From positions 11,180,501 to 11,244,500 of the forward strand of contig OX940862.1 in the NCBI GenBank assembly GCA_954871525.1: a DNA stretch of 64,000 bases, given 5' to 3'. This stretch comes from Parietaria judaica. Taxonomy: Eukaryota > Streptophyta > Magnoliopsida > Rosales > Urticaceae. This document shows positions 1 through 16,842 of the stretch, piece after piece (position 1 is the first letter of the stretch; each line of letters begins with the position of its first letter). The notes under the pieces are model-generated. The model was not told where the DNA came from, ran no database searches, and saw nothing but the letters and a program-made list of their open reading frames with translations. The translations under genes and the position numbers were made by a program.

Positions 1-369
1 GGTCTTACTTTAAAAAATCAAATTTCATTTTTCGATATTGTATTTTACAACATTATTTACATTTTGCACCGCTTAAATACTTAGGCCACTAATTCTTGAT
101 TGCAATATTGTAGATAACTAGATATATACATATATTTTTATTTATAGGAAATTACTAGCAAGTTATAATTACAGAAAGTAAAAAAGGGTAAAAAAATTAA
201 ATTTGCCATTTTGAAGCATGCAAACTAGTGTAGACATAGATCTCCCCGATTTAGTACACTGTTGTCAGTCTTTCATAACCAACCAATCACAGAGCACCTC
301 TTCTATTACTCATACTCATACCCAACTGTACTAACCAAATCTACTCTCCAATGCGCCACTTCCGCTAAA
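1..369. other. Upstream region of the farnesol kinase gene
   Basis: AT-rich sequence with no coding region that I can support. The part nearest 370 probably holds the promoter and 5' leader of the downstream gene. An in-frame ATG at 262 lies in this stretch, but the residues it would add look unlike any kinase sequence, so I treat it as leader. Confidence 0.5.
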
Positions 370-1765
370 ATGAGCCTCCTCCTCTCCTCCTCCTCGCTGC
401 TACTCTCCGCCTCCCTCCCTCGCCGCCGCGCTACCGTGCGCCGCCCCTTCCTCGGCGACTCCGCCGACCTTCTCTCCCCGCCGCTCTATCGTGCGCCGCC
501 CCTTCCTCGGTCCAGCGTTCTCCCGGTCACCGGAGATCTGGCGCGCGACGCCGGAGCCGCCGCCGCGATTCTCGCCGGCGCGTACGGCCTCGTCTTCTCC
601 TTCGATGGCCTCACCAAGCGAGATCTCATCTCTCAGGTCCGTCTCTCTAAGTTAGTTCAGTATGAACGATTGATGATTCTCTGAAGAGATCAGATTGCAT
701 GTAGATTCTGTGTGTATCTATAGATGTATACCTATTCCTTTTGCTGAATCGACGAACATGCATGCTTCATGACTTTCAAACAGAGCTTGAGCAGAAAGCT
801 GGTTCACATACTCTCTGGTCTTCTGTTCATGCTCTCATGGCCGATCTTCAGGTACCATATCTCTCTGCAACTGCAAAGCTCTTGAGATTGAAATCGACCA
901 TTTCTCTTGACCACTTCCTTCAATGATCTGAATGTTAGAATAGCACGTCACTGAACGCGCGCTATTTCGCGTTACTCGTCCCTCTGGTGAATTGCTCGAG
1001 GCTCCTTGTCCACGGCTTCCGGCTAGCTTCCGATGAAGGGCTCATCAAGTCCGTGACCCGCGATGGGAACCCCGAGTAATTTCCCGTCCCCCGTGAAGCC
1101 GTGTTTTCATTTTCTTCATATGAAACAGAGGTTCCAGTTTAGCTGAATGTTTTATTCACTTGCAGGGAGTTGCTGAGAGGTCCTCTGTATTACGTTCTTG
1201 CGCTGATCGTGTGCGCGCTTTTCTTCTGGCGTGAGAGTCCGGTTGGGGTGATCGCCTTGTCAATGATGTGCGGTGGTGACGGTAAAACCTCTGAAGTAGA
1301 TTCTTAACGGGCTGTATTTTAACACCTTGCCCATTCTTAATTCTCCGTAATTTGTGGATTTTTCAGGCGTCGCTGACATAATGGGTCGAAATTTTGGGTC
1401 CACGAAGCTTCCTTATAACCGAAAGAAGAGCTGGGCTGGTAGTATATCCATGTTTCTAGTCGGATTCCTGGTTTCCTTGGGGTGAGCCTTCGAACATGTA
1501 CTCGTCCGATCACGAGGTTTCGAAAACGTTTAAAAAAGCCGACAGTATCTCAATCACACATGACATGGTTAATTGCAGGATGTTGCACTACTTTTCAGCT
1601 CTGGGGTACTTCCAACTGGACTGGTCCTTGACGCTGCAAAGGGTCGCTCTAGTTTCGTTAGCGGCGACAGTGGTTGAGTCGCTTCCGATTACCGGGACAT
1701 TAGACGACAACATCTCCGTCCCGTTGGTGAGCATCATCGTGGCTTGTTTGAGCTTCAATTCTTAG
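370..1765 (+). CDS. FOLK: Farnesol kinase, chloroplastic (FOLK-like; phytol kinase/CTP-dependent family)
   Basis: Six exons: 370-636, 784-851, 944-1075, 1166-1281, 1367-1481, 1579-1765; GT-AG junctions give 294 residues. The family phosphorylates isoprenoid alcohols (farnesol, geranylgeraniol, phytol) with CTP or other NTPs in plastid membranes. Residues 1-60 are Ser/Arg/Pro-rich and acid-poor, as in a chloroplast transit peptide. The body is a set of hydrophobic segments carrying family signatures: SRKLVHILSG, EELLRGPLYYVLAL, MCGGDGVADIMGR, KSWAGSISMF and VESLPITGTLDDNISVPL. The last two favour FOLK over the phytol kinase VTE5, whose loops differ. Length is close to the roughly 300 residues usual for the family. 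ATG 370 was chosen because an upstream in-frame ATG (262) adds residues unlike any transit peptide. Splicing is inferred from frame and homology. The final exon ends soon after the last conserved helix, as in relatives. Substrate preference cannot be read from sequence. Confidence 0.88.
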
Positions 1766-2419
1766 CTCTGACCTGGTTTTGCTTCCAGTTTAGTGTATAT
1801 ATTTGTGTGCTTCTGTTCTCTCTGTGTTTATTGAACCAAATAAACAAATGCCAAATGTGATATCTCAAAAAAAATTAACTTAATTCTTAGCATTCAATTT
1901 TGCATTTGTTGTTTCTTTTTCTTCTAGTTCTGGTATTTGTGCCGGAATTTTTTGTTCTTCTATATAATATCGGGACTTCAAGGATACAAGTTCGTCAATC
2001 AACTTGATCTTGCAACTTTTGAATAGTAAGAAATATATAATATGGGCTAGCTTTTTTTTTTTTTTTTAAATTAATTTTTTAGTGATTGTGATTTAAAATC
2101 CATAATTTTACGATCAAAACGAGCCAATAAGCGAAAAGAAAATACGAAAGAACAAAAAATTATCAACATTCATATAATCATTTCATGATCGAAGACCAAC
2201 AAGCGAAAACAAAATACAAAAAAAAATATAAACATGTCTAAGATAAAAGGTACAATTTTTATTTATTTAATCCACACAAATCTTGTATACGATTCGAAAG
2301 ATGACTAGAAAATGGAAACATCTTATTTTCATCATGAGCCAAAGCATCACAACAGTTATTTCGTTCTCAGTAAAAATGCTAGATATAGTAATCCAAAATA
2401 ACATTTCACGTCGGTCGCG
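1766..2419. other. 3' region of FOLK gene and tail-to-tail spacer
   Basis: Contains the likely FOLK 3' UTR (a T-rich stretch near 1900-2040) and then AT-rich sequence leading into the 3' end of the convergent P450 gene. No further coding sequence seen. Confidence 0.5.
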
Positions 2420-4073
2420 TTACGCGTCGGCTGGCTGAAAGGGGACCGCCCTCAAGCGCAAATGGTGTTTCATTATGACACTCGCTCCAAAGAGCTCGGT
2501 CATATCCAGATCCCCAACGCCGTCAGGGAGATGCCAGTCGAAATGGTACAAAAGTTGTGCAAGAACCATCTCGACGTTGGCCAAGCCGAACGACATTCCC
2601 GGGCACATCCTCCGTCCGGCCCCGAAGGGCGTGAACTCGAAGTTGGCCCCTTTGTAGTCAACTGACCTGTCCTCGAATCTCTCTGGCACAAAGCTCTCGG
2701 CATCTTTCCAGTACTTGGGGTCTCTTCCGATCGCCCAAGCGTTGACAAACACTCGGGTTTTGGTTGGGATTTCGTATCCATCGATTGTGCACGCCTCCCG
2801 GCATTCTCTTGGGACCAACAAGGGGACCACAGTGTGGAGCCTGAGAGACTCCTTGATCACCAACTTCAGGTAGCTCAGCTCGCGGATTTCTGATTCTCCG
2901 AACGTCGATTTTTCTCCGAGAAGTTGTCTGATCTCAGCTTGTGCCTTGTTCATCACTCTCGGGTTTTTCATCAGTTCTGCCATAGTCCACTCCATTACTG
3001 TCGATGTTGTCTCGGTCCCACCGGAGAATAAATCCTGCATGACATTACAAAATTGTTCAGCAATGCATGGGTATGTTGCATTTGTAATATTTAGGAATAG
3101 TTTCGGTTAACTAATTACGTTATTTAAGAATTTAATTATGTCTTATTATTTCGAGATGATAGAAGTTATATATTTGAAATTGACGATAGAAGTTACTGAC
3201 CGCAATGACAGCTTGTATGTGGTCGATTGTGATCGGAACAGCGAGGTTACCGCTTTTCTGGAGCCGGAGAAGTACGTCGACAAGGTCTTCCAACGTGTCT
3301 GCACATCCCTGGTCTATATGCGCGTCGACAATGGCTCGAAGAACTCTACTCACCTTGGCATGAATCTTCTCTAGTTTAGCTCTCATTGGGCTGATAGTTT
3401 GCAGGAATTTCTTTGAAGGGTACAAATCGGCGAGATCAAAACCCGACGCCAGGCGATTCGCTTCCTTAAGAGCCGAAATCAATGTCTTGGCGTCTTGGCT
3501 GTCGACCTTGTTGCCGAACGCTGATCTGCATAACATCGAGTTCGTGTACTCAAGGAACTTTTCACTGAGATCGATTGTTACGGACGACACCGAGCGAATC
3601 GACTCGACAAGGGTTCGGGCCTCGTCTTCCCGGATGGACGAGAAAGACTTGATCCTGTGGCTGCTGAGCAGCTCGTTCATGCATACTCTTCGCATCTGCT
3701 TCCAATACTCCCCGTAAGGAGCAAAAGCGATGTCCAGACTCCCCGTATTGCCCACTTGAACAGCGAGCAGTTGAGGCCTCTGCGCGAAAGCGAGGTCGTG
3801 AGTCATCATGAACTCTCGTGCCATGTCCGGAGACGAGACGACGAGAGTGGAGACTTCGCCCATTTTGAGGTGCATGAGAGGCCCGTATTTTCGCGAAAGA
3901 TCTCGGAGAGTTCGGTGCGGTAACGGTCCGACCAAGTTGTGTAGGTTTCCGATGATCGGAAGCTTCATCGGACCCGGTGGTAGCCTCCGAGATGACCTCC
4001 TTTTGAGAAGTAGAGACAGAAGAAGTGGAAAGATGATGATGAAAATGAATGAGAAATAGTAGTGAAGCTCCAT
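2420..4073 (-). CDS. Cytochrome P450, CYP71 clan (CYP71D-like)
   Basis: Two exons, 4073-3201 and 3034-2420, joined at a phase-0 intron in the position typical of CYP71 A-type P450s; 495 residues, normal for the family. Residues 5-23 form the ER membrane anchor, followed by a basic stretch and the proline hinge PPGP (32-35). All catalytic landmarks are present: C-helix WKQMR (124-128), I-helix GGTETT (296-301, acid plus Thr for oxygen activation), ExxR (E353-R356), PERF (408-411) and the heme loop FGAGRRMCPG with Cys435 as iron ligand. CYP71D-type enzymes hydroxylate terpenoids, flavonoids or alkaloids with NADPH-P450 reductase at the ER; the substrate here cannot be inferred. It is a close paralog of the defective copy at 19671-21486 (shared PPGPMKLPIIGNLHNL block). 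I see nothing that would inactivate it. Confidence 0.93.
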
Positions 4074-5133
4074 ATTTCAAATGACAACTCTTGATCAGGA
4101 AGGAGGCAAGTATATTGATGGTGAATCTCCCTTTACGTGTAACTCAAGTAAGCTATCTTACTTGCTTGGAGTTCGTCAACGGCATCATTTAACTCGATTG
4201 AGAATCCCAAAAAATCATGATACAATAATAATGAATATCTGAAGGTGTTTCTGGTCAGCAGATCCCAGAAAATCAATATATGAAATATGCAGTAGTGTCT
4301 TGTACACTACTTCCCATACGAGATGGGTGATTCCTTGTACTACAAGTTATGTTATTTTGTATTAGTTAACTTAGAAAGAGCTTATACTCTATCGTTTTAT
4401 TTGTCACGTATCGTCTCTCAGGTGACATACTGTCCCGTTTTCCCGTCATTGATGGCTGATATGCAGAACGAACCAGAACAAGAGTCCACAGCCGGCGACA
4501 GAGCAGGTTAGATTATGGTTTAAAACCTCAAAAATTCCCAATTACCGAAAATTCCACTAACATAATCATGATCCGAAAACTAATAAGAAGCCTCCATCAT
4601 ATGAATCACAGCATCAAACATGTTTTTTAAGTATTGAAAACACTGATGAGGTATCAAGTACGTGCAGAAATGGAGCGAAATGAAGCAAATTCGACATGCC
4701 TCGAGGCTCGAGCAAAAAGCGGAGAATCGAGTCCTTCAACTGCTACTAATGTATAGTTCCTAAAGCACAAATGACCAATTTTTTTTTACATAGATATATC
4801 TTTTACTCATAGCGGCACATTCAAGAGAACAGAAAATTAGATTTCACGAGCTCATTTTCAATTTGTTAAGGAAAGGTGTGGGCATCATGTCCCGCCAATC
4901 AACCATAGCGATTCAGGATTCCGAGTATTTGTAGCTTGACAAACAGATACAGACTTTCGTATTTACAGAGCTTGCGGCTATGGCAATGGCCAAAACTGAC
5001 GGCTATACGATTCCCATACAGTGAGTAGCCTACTAAGATTTCCCCTTTTTTTGTTTAAACTAGTGATGCAATTGAAAACTATAGCAAAGGCACCTACCGA
5101 ACGTCAACCCCGTCACTAAACCCTAAACCTATG
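4074..5133. other. Spacer between P450 promoter and ELF6 3' end
   Basis: Holds the P450 upstream region (on the minus strand) and, toward 5100, the probable ELF6 3' UTR. A short plus-strand reading frame at 4323-4511 has no recognisable features and I do not consider it a gene. Confidence 0.45.
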
Positions 5134-5209
5134 CAAAGACCTACTCCGTGAAACTCAGCTGACATAGTGGCCCGTTTTCCTTCTGAAGCAAAGACCAATT
5201 CCAAGAAAT

Positions 5210-10208
<4,999 letters not shown>

Positions 10209-11487
10209 TCCTCACTGAAAAAAAAATATATAAAAAAAAATCCATAACTCTGACAAGCTAGGATTTCTTAACCGATGACTTGTTCAAACTAATTAAACAA
10301 CCACTAATAACCACAATCTACGAATAAAAATAAGCGAGCGAAAACAACCCGACCTTCATGGTACTTCGGATTTAGAACCCTAATTGCATTACATGTCTGC
10401 AGAGATACTACTCTATCAGGCATTAAACCGAGAGTTTGATTCCGATGAGGACCTGATCAAACTCTATTGACTGTAAATTTGATTCCGACAGTTTCTCCAT
10501 TTGATAACACTATCAAATTCAATGCGAATTACATAAAAGTAAAACCCTAAAGTACGAAAAGAACTGAATTATATGGTTAGGAAAAAGAAAGTCAGCAACA
10601 GGGATGCAAGGAAGTAGCACAAGAACCATATCACCTGATCCTCCTAGACAATGTCCTATCTACGAGAACTAGGCAATTCGAGAATCGAAAATTGAACGAT
10701 AAATTCCGCGGGAAGATTGGGAAATGGAATCCAATACGAATGATGGGCAAAAAGAGCTCGAATTTCATGCCTTCCCGGGAGCATTGGAGCATGGAAACAG
10801 AGAAGGAAGAGGAGCGACACCATTAGAGAGAGAAGAGCGAACCTGAGTCGATAAGGTTGGGTGGTCGCTCGGAACAGAGCCCTCGAAGGTCGGTGTTGCG
10901 AGACAGAGACGACGATTCTGGAGAGAGAAAACCTAACTCTCAACCCGAACTTCGCGGGTCGAATTTGTAGCCCGTGTTTGCGACCCGATTAGAGCAACTT
11001 GCAATCGTGCTTTATCGTTTCTCGATCTCCCTGTCTAGAGATTAGAGAATACCCGAATCCGAATTTACCGATTCGCTTCTTTCTAATTAAATGCGGCACA
11101 CACCGTTTTACCAAAAGTACTATGGATTTTTAATATTTTTAGGAGATATTACCCGTTTAGTACCGTATTGGGGTACAACCGCAAATGCGCTAAACTATAC
11201 TAAAATTTCGGTATGAACAATCGGGTATTATGTGCTGTTTTATCAAAATAATAGACCGAATATCGCATTTTGATATTTTTATTAAAAAAAATCTAATAAC
11301 ATATTTAAAAAGATAAGAACCGCATTTACGGCATATTCGGTATGGTATCGATTGTGGTAAAATCGGTATTTCAACCGCATTTACCACTTCGAGGAGTACG
11401 ACGAAAATCATCTAAAAATATCAATGAATATATATAACTCCAATAACGTAGTCATTAAGTAAGAAAATGATGTGAAATATAGATGTG
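10209..11487. promoter_or_regulatory. 5' leader and promoter region of the ELF6-like gene
   Basis: Contains no supported CDS. The sequence from about 10650 to 11000 is more GC-rich and CT/GA-rich than its surroundings, as expected for a 5' UTR or core promoter on the minus strand; a leader intron between there and 10208 is plausible but not proven. Beyond 11100 it is AT-rich spacer. Confidence 0.4.
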
Positions 11488-11495
11488 TAACTAAT

Positions 11496-11714
11496 CAGTG
11501 ACGGAACTAAGAATTTCAAATCACGGGGGCTAATTTTTTTTTAATATCAAATTTAATCCAAAAATAGATTATGCACATTCAAATATTGGTGGGGGCCATT
11601 TGGGCCTCTTATTAAAAAAAATATTAAAATATATGAGCTTAGCCTTATACTCTATAAAAAAAATTTCTTACAGGGGCCTTGGCCTTATTTGGGCTTAACT
11701 TAGTTCCGTTGTTG
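11496..11714. mobile_element. hAT-type miniature element (MITE)
   Basis: Terminal inverted repeats: CAGTGACGGAACTAAG at the left and CTTAGTTCCGTTGTTG at the right. It is flanked by imperfect 8-bp direct repeats, taactaat and aaactagt (6 of 8 match), the size expected for hAT insertions. The interior is AT-rich with no reading frame. Confidence 0.65.
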
Positions 11715-11722
11715 AAACTAGT

Positions 11723-12351
11723 ATACTCGGTAAGTATTATATAAGTAGAGGTTAATATATTTTGCAATATAAAATATAAAATTGTATACTAACTTTTGTC
11801 ATATGCGTAAATTTAGTTTTCGGTTCGGTTCATTTTATAATTACCGAATACCACAACCGAATCATATATCGGTTTTCAATTTCTATTCGGGTACATTCGG
11901 TTTTAACCATTTAACTTCGGTATTCGGTACGGTATCAGTATATCCAGTTTTCGATCTAAAATTCAGCTTACAGTCTATTTTGTTCACCCCTACTAAAGTC
12001 CATAAAATGGTATAAATGTGGTAACCAGCACTAAAAAATATTGCACCGGAGTTTTTGTAGTATACACCTAATCGTGGTCTCTTTGGGATTGGAAATTGAG
12101 ATCGAAAACCGTGGCTATGAGCTTTTTCTTTTCTTCCCATTTGCATATGTTTGGACTTGAAAAAATAAAACACAATCTTGATTTTGGTGTCGGAAAAAGT
12201 TCAATTTCTTTTTTTAAGGAAAAAAAATAGATGGTCCCAAACTGATGAAGCATGACATGAAAGTATTTAATAATACTTTAATTAGTTTTTTTTTTAGGGA
12301 AATACTTTAATTAGTTAAATAAGCATAAAAAAATCATAAAGTTTAAAGTTA
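11723..12351. other. AT-rich spacer left of the Pack-MULE
   Basis: No gene recognised. Short reading frames on both strands between 11780 and 12250 have no recognisable domains and low-complexity composition. Confidence 0.4.
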
Positions 12352-12479
12352 TATTAATATGGGCTTTTTAGCAAAATACTCAATTTGAGTGGAACTTTTT
12401 TAAAAAACCCTCAAAAGTTTACTATAATAAAAGAAACCCTCATTTGATGTTATTTGGACAATTATACCCTTAATATATC

Positions 12480-12645
12480 GAAACCATCTTCGTTCTCCTG
12501 CCTTCGTCGTCGAACAGAGCTTCGAAACCATCTTCGTCGGCGAACAGAGCTCGAAACCATTCTTCCTTCTTCGACAGAGCTCGAAACCATCCTTCCTTCT
12601 TCGACAGAGCTCGAAACCATCTTCTCCTTCGCCAAGCCTTCGTCG
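12480..12645. repeat. Tandem repeat of about 30-36 bp inside the Pack-MULE
   Basis: About four to five degenerate units with the core gacagagctcgaaaccatc, followed by a CTTCC-rich spacer. It lies just inside the left terminal inverted repeat; sub-terminal tandem repeats are common in MULEs. Confidence 0.8.
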
Positions 12646-12825
12646 ACTGTGATCTCCATTCTTCTTCACCATTCTTCTTCGGCGAAGCTCGAAACGACCT
12701 CGAAAGACCCTTTTCCCTTCTGTCAGCGATTCGGGGAGATTCGCTTGAACCCTAATTCTGGAGCTCAATTTCGCCCCCAAATCCGGTTTTGACATCGCTT
12801 TGACCGTCTGCTGATCCGTCTGGCC

Positions 12826-12970
12826 ATGGCTTCCGCGAAGAGGGCTCGGTCGCGAGGCACGCTGGTCAAAGAGAACGGCACCAAGCTCAAGGAAGGCCTC
12901 AGCGTCTTCAAGTCTAACAAGTTCGATGCCCAAGTCTTCCGTGCAGTCTCGTTGCGCCCTCAACGAAAAG
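12826..12970 (+). pseudogene. EXO84B: EXO84B-like exon 1 fragment (exocyst subunit), frameshifted
   Basis: The ATG frame begins MASAKRARSRGTLVKENGTK and continues through EGLSVFKSNKFDA, closely resembling the N-terminus of plant EXO84B, a subunit of the exocyst that tethers secretory vesicles. After FDA the frame breaks: the expected continuation VQSRCALNEK is found in the next frame (from about 12940), so about one base has been gained. A donor-like gtcag follows at 12971. The rest of the roughly 750-residue protein is absent. The flanking 12700-12825 resembles a genic leader, so promoter-proximal DNA was captured with the exon. Because it sits between MULE ends, it is a captured, non-functional fragment; the source gene is not in this window. 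Confidence 0.75.
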
Positions 12971-13312
12971 GTCAGTTTTGGTTCACGATGAAAGCTTCAT
13001 TGAAATCGGTGGAGAAGATTGATGTTGCTCGAGTGATGATGACTAGAACTTAGCCGATTTAGCTATAGAGCAGTGTAGGTGTTGGTCAAACACAAGCAAT
13101 CGATATCAGCATTGCATTGTTATGGACAAGCTTATTCTAATCTGATTTTCCCAATTTAAGATTTTTGTTAAAGATGATGGTCTTCCATTGGAGAGAGATT
13201 GAATTATAGGAAGAGAAGATCGACAATAAGCAAGCAACGTGCATTTTTATTTGATTTGTTTTGTTTTACAATAATTTACTGTTATTTTATTTACAGAATC
13301 ACATGGAAATCA

Positions 13313-13492
13313 TTTTTATAACTTGGATTCTAAATAACTTGGTTTCGGTTCCGCTAGAGCAAGTCGTGGTCAGGTTTCAGCACATCGCCAAATCAAACCT
13401 CCAGCGGGTCACCGTACGATCTGTATACATCATTTCCGCGATCCCAATGGGACTCCTCGTCGGAATACCGGCAGATCTCGAACGACGATAAA
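13313..13492. other. Unidentified exon-like block inside the Pack-MULE
   Basis: A stretch of higher GC than its surroundings with open frames on both strands. The minus-strand frame reads SSFEICRYSDEESHWDRGND and ends a few residues later; this looks like real protein composition, but I do not recognise the family. It is probably another captured gene piece. Confidence 0.4.
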
Positions 13493-13689
13493 TGGTGTAT
13501 CCCCTTATTAATCTTCCGATTTGCGAGTACCAACTGCTTGATTTTTTTGCCTAGAGAGTAAAAGCTTTGAACCTTATTTATCATTTGTATTGTGTAGGCT
13601 AATGATATACGAAGCATTAAGGGTTGTGCTATCAATAATCTTGTGAAAATAGCTTGATTTGGTTAACGGTTTTTTTTTTCTCCGATTTA

Positions 13690-16325
13690 TAGATCACTCG
13701 TTACAAAAGTGTAAGTCCAGGCTTAGTCATATACTCCTTCTTTTGTTGGTCTTGGTCCTATACTCCTTTTGTTTTTTTTCGGGACCTTTGTTGTCACATT
13801 TGTAAATGTGATTATAAAAGTGTATATGTCGTTACAAAAGTATATCTGCCGTTACAAAAGTATAACTTCGGTTACTAAAGTGTAAGTTCAGTTACAAATA
13901 TTATTTTCATACTTCCAAATTAATTCCAATAAAGAAAAATACTAAATTATTATTTTAAGAAATATATTGAATTATTAAATTTTTGTAACCGAAGTTACAC
14001 TTTTCAAACCGAAGTTACACTTATGTAACTGGAGTTAAACTTTTGTAACTCGAGTTACAATTGTGTAAGTGAAGTTACCCTTATGTAACTGGAGTTACAC
14101 TTTTGTAACTGGAGCTACAATATCGTAATTCTAGTCGTATATAACTACATTTATGTTACATATTAAGAGATTCTACATAAGAAATGATGCAAGTTTGTAA
14201 GTCAGAGAAACAATGTGTTTTTGCTCTTTTAGCGATAAAACAAAACGATATTAAAAGTGTATTTATTATGGAATCAAATTTCAATATATTTCTTAAAAAA
14301 ATAATTTAGTGGTTTTTCTTTATTGGAATTATTTTGGAAGTATTAAAACAATTTTTGTAGCCGAAGTTACACTTATGTAACTGGAGTTACACTTGTGTAA
14401 CTGGAGTTACACTTGTGTAACTGGAGTTACACTTTTGTAACTGGAGTTACACTTTTGTAACTGGGGTTACACTTTTGTAATTGGAGTTACAATTTCGTAA
14501 TTCTAGTCATATATAATTACACTTATGTTACATAGTAAGAGATTCTACATAAGAGATTCCAAAGTTACATTATCGTAACTGAAGTTACACTAATTTAATT
14601 GGAATTAATTTTTTGTAACCGAAGTTACATTATCGTAACCAAAGTTACATTATGGTAACTAAAGTTACATTATCGTAACTGAAGTTACACTAATTTAATT
14701 GGAATTAAATTTTTGTAACCGAAGTTACATTATCGTAACCAAAGTTACATTATGGTAACCAAAGTTACATTATCGTAACTGAAGTTACACTAATTTAATT
14801 GGAATTAAATTTTTGTAACCGAAGTTACATTATCGTAACCGAAGTTACATTATCGTAACCAAAGTTACATTATGGTAACCAAAGTTACATTATCGTAACT
14901 GAAGTTACACTAATTTAATTGGAATTAAATTTTTGTAACCGAAGTTACATTATCGTAACCAAAGTTACATTATGGTAACTAAAGTTACATTATCGTAACT
15001 GAAGTTACACTAATTTAATTGGAATTAAATTTTTGTAACCGAAGTTACATTATCGTAACCAAAGTTACATTATGGTAACCAAAGTTACATTATCGTAACT
15101 GAAGTTACACTAATTTAATTGGAATTAAATTCTTGTAACCAAAGTTACATTATCGTAACTGGAGTTACATTATTGTAACTGGAGTTACATTATCGTAACT
15201 GGAGTTACACTTTTGTAACTGGAGTTACAATTTCAATATATTTGTTCAACTAATAATTTAGTGCTTTGGGAGTTAATTTGGAAGTATTAAAATAATTTTT
15301 GTAACTGAAGTTACACTTTTGTAACTCAAGTTACATAAGCGTAACTGGTGCTACACTTTTGTAATAGGAGTTACACTTTCATAATTCTAGTCATATATGG
15401 TTATGTAATAGTATGATCACAATTATAATGACCACAATCATTAGAGTTACACTAATGTAAATGTGGTTACACTAATTTAATTGGAATTAAAGTTTTGTAA
15501 CCGAAGTTACATTATCGTAACCGAAGTTACATTATCGTAACTAAAGTTACACTTATGTAACTGGAGTTACAATTTCAATATATTTGTTCAAATAATAATT
15601 TAGTGCTTTGGGAGTTAATTTGGAAGTATTAAAATAATTTTTGTAACTGAAGTTACACTTTTGTAACTCAAGTTACATAAGTGTAACCGGTGTTACACTT
15701 TTGTAACACCGGTTATTAATCCAGTCTAAATCTAAAGGTATGTAGCAATAATTTCACATAAATTGAGTTACAAAATAAAATTTAAATTGAAATATTGTCA
15801 AAAAATAGTGACGTACAATTATGTAATAGTATGACCACAATTATGTAATACTATGACAACAATCATTAGACTTACACTAATGTAAATGTGCTTACACTAA
15901 TTTAATTGGAATATAATTTTTGTAACCGAAGTTACACTTTTGTAACCTAAGTTACATTATCGTAACAGAAGTTACATTATCGTAACTGAAGTTACACTTA
16001 TGTAACTGTAGTTACACTTTTGTAACCAAAGTTACAATTTCAATATATTTGTTCAAATAATAATTTAGTGCTTTGGGAGTTAACTTGGACGTATTAAAAT
16101 AATTTTTGTAACTGAAGTTACACTTTTGTAACTCTAGTTACATAAGTGTAACCGGTGTTTCACTTTTGTAATAGGAGTTACACTTTCGTAATTCTAGTCA
16201 TATATGGTTATGTAATAGTATGACTACAATTATGTAATACTATGACCACAATCATTAGAGTTACACTAATGTAAATGTGGTTACACTAATTTAATTGGAA
16301 TTAAAGTTTTGCAACCGAAGTTACA
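13690..16325. repeat. Palindromic 20-bp minisatellite with 100-bp higher-order units
   Basis: The basic unit is about 20 bp of the form TGTAAC-YGRA-GTTACA-YTWT: a 6-bp inverted repeat around a 4-nt loop, followed by a 4-nt spacer, so each unit can form a small hairpin. From 14615 five units form a 100-bp higher-order repeat whose fifth unit is the diverged ttaattggaattaaattttt. Higher-order copies start at 14615, 14715, 14815, 14935, 15035 and 15135; one is 120 bp because it has an extra 20-mer. A larger composite unit containing tttcaatatatttgttcaa recurs at 15231, 15573 and 16038. Confidence 0.92.
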
Positions 16326-16337
16326 GATTCCATGATT

Positions 16338-16842
16338 CTCTCGCTGTCCATATCACTCGGACCCGTGCTATTAATACACATTGTATGATAAATTTACATT
16401 GTATAGTCAAGCAATTAATACACAAGGAGGTTGTAACATCAGAAATGAACCATTTTGAGCATTAGGCATGAATCAATTATTCCTTGTCAAACATACATTC
16501 CAATCATACCATGACCACCACATAACTCATACAGCTATACAAATTCATATAAATTATTAACTCTCTCTATATGTAAATATATATATACACACACACACGT
16601 ATATAGATACATAGAAAAACTCTAAATCCTAAGAAAATGAGAAAGCTCTGTCCTTCATTTGTTACGTTGTGAAGTTAGAATCTTTTGTATCGAACATGGT
16701 CGAAGCTGTCTACGCAGGCGGAGGCGGGGCCGGCCTCCGAGCGTTCGCCCGGCACGTGCTTCTCGGCCGGTGGCTCACGTTCTTCGCGTCGATGCTTATC
16801 ATGTCGGTGTCGGGAGCGACGTACATGTTCGGACTCTACTCC
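16338..16842 (+). pseudogene. Captured nodulin-like (NFD4-type) MFS exon 1 fragment with upstream DNA
   Basis: From ATG 16696 the frame reads MVEAVYAGGGGAGLRAFARH and then LLGRWLTFFASMLIMSVSGA and TYMFGLYS, the first transmembrane segment and signature of plant Nodulin-like (PF06813) transporters. The copy at 22857-25790 has the equivalent [20 protein letters not shown]. The fragment stops abruptly at 16842, where the minisatellite motif agttacac resumes. The preceding 360 bp, with a CA/TA-rich run near 16570-16610, look like the promoter and 5' UTR of the donor gene. The sequence differs enough from the nearby transporter that the donor was probably another paralog. It is non-functional as it stands. 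Confidence 0.8.

Noticed and set aside
262..369. Upstream ATG extending the farnesol kinase by 36 residues
   Set aside because: The extra residues do not resemble a transit peptide or relatives; ATG 370 fits better.
13690..16325. CRISPR-like appearance of the regularly spaced repeat
   Set aside because: Units are contiguous with no unique spacers, lie in plant nuclear DNA inside a transposon, and have no cas genes nearby.
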